This document shows positions 46,804 to 49,711 of a stretch of 49,711 nucleotides of DNA, one piece after another. The stretch is from Methylobacterium amylolyticum (lineage in GTDB: Bacteria; Pseudomonadota; Alphaproteobacteria; Rhizobiales; Beijerinckiaceae), in the NCBI RefSeq assembly GCF_030700245.1, contig NZ_JAUYZI010000043.1, positions 1-49,711 on the forward strand. Direction: 5' to 3'. The position numbers and the translations under genes were made by a program. Positions within the stretch are counted from its first letter, which is position 1, and every line of letters starts with the position of its first letter. The notes under the pieces were generated by a model. It saw only the letters and a list, made by a program, of their open reading frames with translations, ran no database searches and was not told the DNA's origin.

Positions 46804-47805
46804 ATGTCGGATTTCCAGCCGCCGGGCCGGCTCGTGACGCTCAGCGACGTGGCCCGCGCGGCGGGCGTCGGCGAGAGCACGGTCTCGCGGGTGCTGCGCA
46901 ACCACGGCTCCTACTCGAAGCGGGCGGGCGCGCGGGTGGCGGAGGCGGTGGCCCGGCTCGGCTACGTGCCCAATCGCCTCGCGGGCAGCCTCGCCGGCAG
47001 CGGCGCGCGCCTCGTCGGGATCGTGGTGCCCTCGCTCGCCAACGTCGTGTTCCCGGACCTGCTGCGCGGCCTGACGGCGGCGCTCGACGCCGAGGGCGTG
47101 CAGGGGGTGATCGGGGTGAGCGACTACGACCCAGAGCGTGAGGAGGCGCTGACCGCGGCCCTCCTGTCCTGGCGCCCGGCGGCGCTGCTGCTCACCGGCC
47201 TGGAGCACACGTTGGGCACCGCGGCGCTCGCCCGCGCCTCCGGCGTGCGCGTCGTCGAGATGATCGACCTCGATGGGCCGGGGATCGACACCGTGGTCGG
47301 CTTCTCGAACCGGGCGGTCGGCCGGGCCAGCGCCCAGTTCCTGCGCGCCCGGGGCTACCGCCGCATCGGCTATGTCGGCCACGATTGTTTTTCGGACTTG
47401 CGGGCTGGCAAGCGGCTCGCGGGGTTCGAGGAGGTTTTATCCGAGGCTGGGATCGGGCTGATGGACAAGGAGATCCGGCCCGGGCCCTCCTCGGCGACCG
47501 CGGGGCGGGCGGGGCTGGAGGCGCTGATGGCGCGGTGCCCGGAGCTCGACGCGGTCTACTTCTCGAACGACGACATGGCGCTCGGCGGCTACTTCGCCTG
47601 CCTCGCGGCGGGCTGGGCGGTACCGGGGCGGCTCGCCCTGTTCGGCTTCAACGGGCTCGATTTCGGCGCGGCGATGCCGCAGCCGCTCGCGACCGTGCGC
47701 ACGCCGCGCCTGGAGATCGGGCGGCAGGCCGCCGCCTGCCTCGTCGGCGACGGAGCAAAGAGGATCGATGTGGGGTTCACGGTGATCGAGGGAGCGACGG
47801 CATGA
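46804..47805 (+). CDS. LacI/GalR-family transcriptional regulator of the tetronate locus
   Basis: The 333-residue repressor has the LacI helix-turn-helix at residues 11-37 (VTLSDVARAAGVGESTVSRVL) and the hinge helix with YVPNRLAGSLAGSG. The periplasmic-binding-like effector domain follows: LVGIVVPSLANVVFPDLLRG, then GYVGHDCFSDLRAGKR, and FNGLDFGAAMPQPLATVRTP at the C-terminal lobe. It most likely binds the 18-bp palindrome 65 bp upstream and controls both itself with otnC and the divergent ltnD-otnI-otnK-denD operon in response to a tetronate intermediate. ATG 46804 has GGGAG close upstream. It overlaps otnC in ATGA. Codons near 47382-47450 use rare TTA, TTG and GTT. Confidence 0.9.
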   Translation: MSDFQPPGRLVTLSDVARAAGVGESTVSRVLRNHGSYSKRAGARVAEAVARLGYVPNRLAGSLAGSGARLVGIVVPSLANVVFPDLLRGLTAALDAEGVQGVIGVSDYDPEREEALTAALLSWRPAALLLTGLEHTLGTAALARASGVRVVEMIDLDGPGIDTVVGFSNRAVGRASAQFLRARGYRRIGYVGHDCFSDLRAGKRLAGFEEVLSEAGIGLMDKEIRPGPSSATAGRAGLEALMARCPELDAVYFSNDDMALGGYFACLAAGWAVPGRLALFGFNGLDFGAAMPQPLATVRTPRLEIGRQAAACLVGDGAKRIDVGFTVIEGATA

Positions 47806-48476
47806 GCGACGAGGCGCGGCTGCGCGAGGAGATCTGCCGCTACGGGCGCTCGCTGTTCGAGCGGGGGCTGACGCCGGGCTCCTCCGGCAACATCTCCCTG
47901 CGGCTCCCCGACGGCGGCTGGCTGGTGAGCCCGACCAACGCCTCGCTCGGCTTCCTCGACCCGGCGCGGATCTCCCGGCTCGACGCCGATGGCCGGCTCG
48001 TCTCGGGTGATAAACCGACAAAGGAAATCCCGCTGCACGCGGCGCTCTACGAGAGCCGGGGGGAGGCCAGGGCCATCGTCCACCTGCACTCGACCCACGC
48101 GGTGGCGGTGTCGATGCTGCCCGAGATCGACCCGCGGGCGGTGCTGCCGCCACTGACCGCCTATTGCGTGATGCGCAACGGCGCCACCGCGCTGGTGCCC
48201 TACTACCGCCCGGGCGACCCGGCGGTGGCCGACGCGATCCGGGGCCTGTCCGGCCGGTACAGCTCCGTCCTGCTCGCCAACCACGGCCCGGTGGTGGCCG
48301 GCGAGAGCCTGGAGGGCGCGGTGTTCGCCACGGAGGAGCTGGAGGAGACGGCCAAGCTCTACCTGCTCCTGCGCAACCTCAACCCGCGAATGCTCAGCCC
48401 GGCGCAGGTGCAGGATCTGGTCAGCCATTTCGGCTTGCGTCTGCCGGAGGACCACGGGCACCACGACCACGGGTGA
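47802..48476 (+). CDS. otnC: 3-oxo-tetronate 4-phosphate decarboxylase OtnC
   Basis: The 224-residue class II aldolase-fold enzyme decarboxylates 3-oxo-tetronate 4-phosphate to dihydroxyacetone phosphate, completing the pathway. GLTPGSSGNISLRLPDG (22-38) binds phosphate, KPTKEIPLHAALYESR (71-86) carries the catalytic glutamate, HLHSTHA (94-100) provides zinc-binding histidines, and ANHGPVVAG supplies the third. The C-terminal DHGHHDHG is histidine-rich and may bind extra metal. Its ATG overlaps the stop of the regulator gene. Together with the minus-strand operon it makes the set complete: two dehydrogenases, isomerase, kinase and decarboxylase. Confidence 0.92.
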   Translation: MSDEARLREEICRYGRSLFERGLTPGSSGNISLRLPDGGWLVSPTNASLGFLDPARISRLDADGRLVSGDKPTKEIPLHAALYESRGEARAIVHLHSTHAVAVSMLPEIDPRAVLPPLTAYCVMRNGATALVPYYRPGDPAVADAIRGLSGRYSSVLLANHGPVVAGESLEGAVFATEELEETAKLYLLLRNLNPRMLSPAQVQDLVSHFGLRLPEDHGHHDHG

Positions 48477-48522
48477 GGCAGCTCGCCCGGCGGGGGCCGG
48501 CCTGCGACTCCGGTTCCGACAG

Positions 48523-48550
48523 GCCCCTCCCTCTCCCCTCTGCGGGAGAG
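48523..48550 (+). repeat. Half-copy of a family C repeat next to the IS110 element
   Basis: CCTCTGCGGGAGAG and the C/T-rich run before it match the first half of the family C unit at 12141-12170. The expected second half (GGTGGCC...) is missing here, but GGTGGC occurs as the last six bases of the window, on the other side of the IS. Confidence 0.6.
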
Positions 48551-48565
48551 CGACTGTCTGGGGTG

Positions 48566-49504
48566 TCAAGCGGGTTGGGGCAGAGCGGCACGGAGATCTC
48601 GGGCTTTTGCGTTGAGGCGCACGAGCAGCTTGTGGGCGAGGGCGACGCGGATGACCTTCTTGGGCTTGCCGGCTTGGCTCAACCGCTGATGGAAGGCTTG
48701 GAAGTCCGGTTCATGGCGGCGGACGATCTCGGCCACCACGAACAGGATGCCGCGCACGCTCGCGCGCCCGGCCCGGATCGGCCGCGGGCCGGTGCGGCGT
48801 CCGCTGTCGTTGGCCAGGGGGGCGAGGCCGGCGAGCTTGGCCGCCGCCTTGCCCGAGAGCGTGCCGATCTCGGGCATCTCGGCCATGAGCAGCGCCACCG
48901 TGCGGCCCGCCACGCCCTTGATCGTGCGGAACTCGGCCTCCAGCGCCGCCCAGAGCGGGTCGGCGGCGAGCGCTTCGGCGATCAGCGCCTCCAGGCGCCG
49001 GGTCTGCGCCGCGACCGCGGCCAGGATGGGCGCGAACGAGGCCAGGGCGTCCGGATCGGTGACGAGACGGGCTTGGTTGCTCTGGCTGACCTTGAGCGCG
49101 GTGAGCTGGCGCAGGCGGGTCACCAGGGCGGTCAGCCGGGCCTGCGCCGCCGAGGCGAGCGGGGTGGGCCGGACAGCCTTGACCTGCGCGTACCAAGCGA
49201 TCAGCCCAGCATCGATCCGGTCGGTCTTCTCCAGCACGCCCATACCCTCGGCGAACCGGCGCACGGCGCGCGGGTTGAGCAGCGCGCAGGCGAGGCCCTC
49301 GCCCCAGAGCAGGCCGAACGCCAAGCGCTCGTAGCCGCCGGTGGCTTCCATGGCCACCACGTCGACCCGATGCGTCCGGCAGAAGGCGACGAGGTCGGCC
49401 AGACCCTCCGGCGTGTTGCGGCAGGTGTGTTCGGGCCCGTCCCGGCCCAGGCGGGCGACCAGGGTGTCGGCGCCGATGTCGACGCCACAGAGGATGCGTG
49501 TCAC
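48566..49504 (-). CDS. IS110-family transposase (DEDD recombinase)
   Basis: From GTG 49504 the protein has 312 residues. The RuvC-like N-terminal domain carries the DEDD set: Asp9 (CGVDIGAD), Glu53 (AMEATGGYE), Asp95 and Asp98 (EKTDRIDAGLIAWY). A coiled-coil stretch follows (about 115-185). The C-terminal Transposase_20 domain shows IKGVAGRTVALLMAEMPEIG, then LAGLAPLANDSG with Ser234, the probable catalytic serine, and RAGRASVRGILFV. AAGGCAGG precedes the GTG; the open frame to 49678 runs through the candidate RNA region and is not thought to be coding. All key residues are intact, so it may be active. This family recombines DNA under the guidance of a bridge RNA. Confidence 0.92.
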   Translation of the reverse strand: MTRILCGVDIGADTLVARLGRDGPEHTCRNTPEGLADLVAFCRTHRVDVVAMEATGGYERLAFGLLWGEGLACALLNPRAVRRFAEGMGVLEKTDRIDAGLIAWYAQVKAVRPTPLASAAQARLTALVTRLRQLTALKVSQSNQARLVTDPDALASFAPILAAVAAQTRRLEALIAEALAADPLWAALEAEFRTIKGVAGRTVALLMAEMPEIGTLSGKAAAKLAGLAPLANDSGRRTGPRPIRAGRASVRGILFVVAEIVRRHEPDFQAFHQRLSQAGKPKKVIRVALAHKLLVRLNAKARDLRAALPQPA

Positions 49505-49705
49505 GGTGACCTGCCTTGTCCATGCGAGCGGCAATCGAGCGACTGTCCGGTCGTGCGTGACGAGGCGGCGTTCGGTCCCAAAGCTCTCCCACGGTTGTGG
49601 CCGGAGGGTGGGCGGGCGCCAAACGCCGCGCGCCGGGTGGGGTGGCCACCCCACCCGGCGCAGCCCCAATCTCAGCACATCACAGGGCCGCCTCCTAGAT
49701 ACAAG
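49505..49705 (-). ncRNA. Candidate bridge RNA region of the IS110 element
   Basis: In IS110-type elements the non-coding end upstream of the transposase gene encodes a bridge RNA that pairs with donor and target DNA. Here that end is about 200 nt on the minus strand. It contains a perfect 32-bp palindrome (49630-49661) able to form a long hairpin, and a CCACCCTCC word (minus strand, 49611-49603) that pairs with GGAGGGTGG of the family C repeat. The exact RNA ends and loops cannot be fixed by eye. Confidence 0.38.
49630..49661. repeat. Perfect 32-bp palindrome in the IS110 leader
   Basis: The sequence GCGCCGGGTGGGGTGG is followed directly by its exact reverse complement. It could be a cruciform or RNA hairpin with almost no loop. 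It lies about 125 bp upstream of the transposase start. Confidence 0.9.
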
Positions 49706-49711
49706 GGTGGC

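Larger units (their letters stand above)
48551..49705 (-). mobile_element. IS110-family insertion sequence, apparently complete
   Basis: About 1155 bp containing one transposase gene (48566-49504) with a 15-bp end beyond its stop and a 200-bp non-coding leader beyond its start. The boundaries are inferred: the family C unit stops at 48550, and its continuation GGTGGC resumes at 49706. No terminal inverted repeats are evident, as is usual for the IS110 group. The long non-coding part upstream of the gene fits the IS110 subgroup rather than IS1111. Confidence 0.65.

Overview
This 49.7-kb window comes from a very GC-rich chromosome (roughly 70% or more G+C by eye). It most resembles Methylobacterium or a close relative in the Hyphomicrobiales (Alphaproteobacteria). 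The main pointers are an ethylmalonyl-CoA mutase gene (meaA/ecm, a marker of the ethylmalonyl-CoA pathway), LexA boxes of the alphaproteobacterial GTTC-N7-GTTC type, the purL-bolA-grxD gene order, and DUF2336 and DUF29 proteins. No computation or database search was possible; calls rest on reading translated motifs and DNA patterns.

Layout. 0-6 kb: a nitroreductase, a TumE/TumA-type toxin-antitoxin pair, a flavin reductase-like protein, and an overlapping pair made of a lytic transglycosylase and a DUF2336 protein. 6-10 kb: a 34-residue membrane peptide behind a LexA box, then dnaE. 10-16 kb: small secreted or membrane proteins of unknown function, recO, parC (with its own LexA box) and an orphan HigA-like regulator. 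16-25.8 kb: meaA, a truncated osmC, a methyl-accepting chemotaxis protein and a giant alpha-2-macroglobulin. 25.8-34.6 kb: an OprB-like porin, an MscS channel, a FitAB toxin-antitoxin pair, an asmA/HlyD-adaptor pair, a VanZ-like protein, an outer-membrane channel-like protein and secreted unknowns. 34.7-41.5 kb (minus strand): rlmN, then purL-bolA-DUF29-grxD ending in a clear terminator, then recQ. 41.5-42.2 kb: VapBC with a palindromic operator. 42.4-48.5 kb: a complete tetronate (threonate/erythronate) catabolic locus, ltnD-otnI-otnK-denD on the minus strand, divergent from a LacI-type regulator and otnC, with one perfect 18-bp palindrome between the two promoters. 48.55-49.7 kb: an IS110-family insertion sequence that runs almost to the window edge.

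Repeats. Three families of non-coding palindromic repeats fill most gaps. Family A has a 113-114-bp core in six copies; in four copies the core sits inside a roughly 230-260-bp element with imperfect terminal inverted repeats. Family B (about 170 bp, two copies) also has terminal inverted repeats, and one copy is nested inside a family A element. Family C is an inverted pair near 12.2 kb plus a half-copy that appears to be split by the IS110 element. One family A copy has removed the end of osmC and another supplies the stop codon of ltnD.

The most interesting items are the SOS-box-controlled micropeptide next to dnaE, the IS110 element with a 200-nt leader that is a candidate bridge RNA and a repeat as apparent target, the nested MITE-like families, and a sharply AT-rich rare-codon patch inside meaA.
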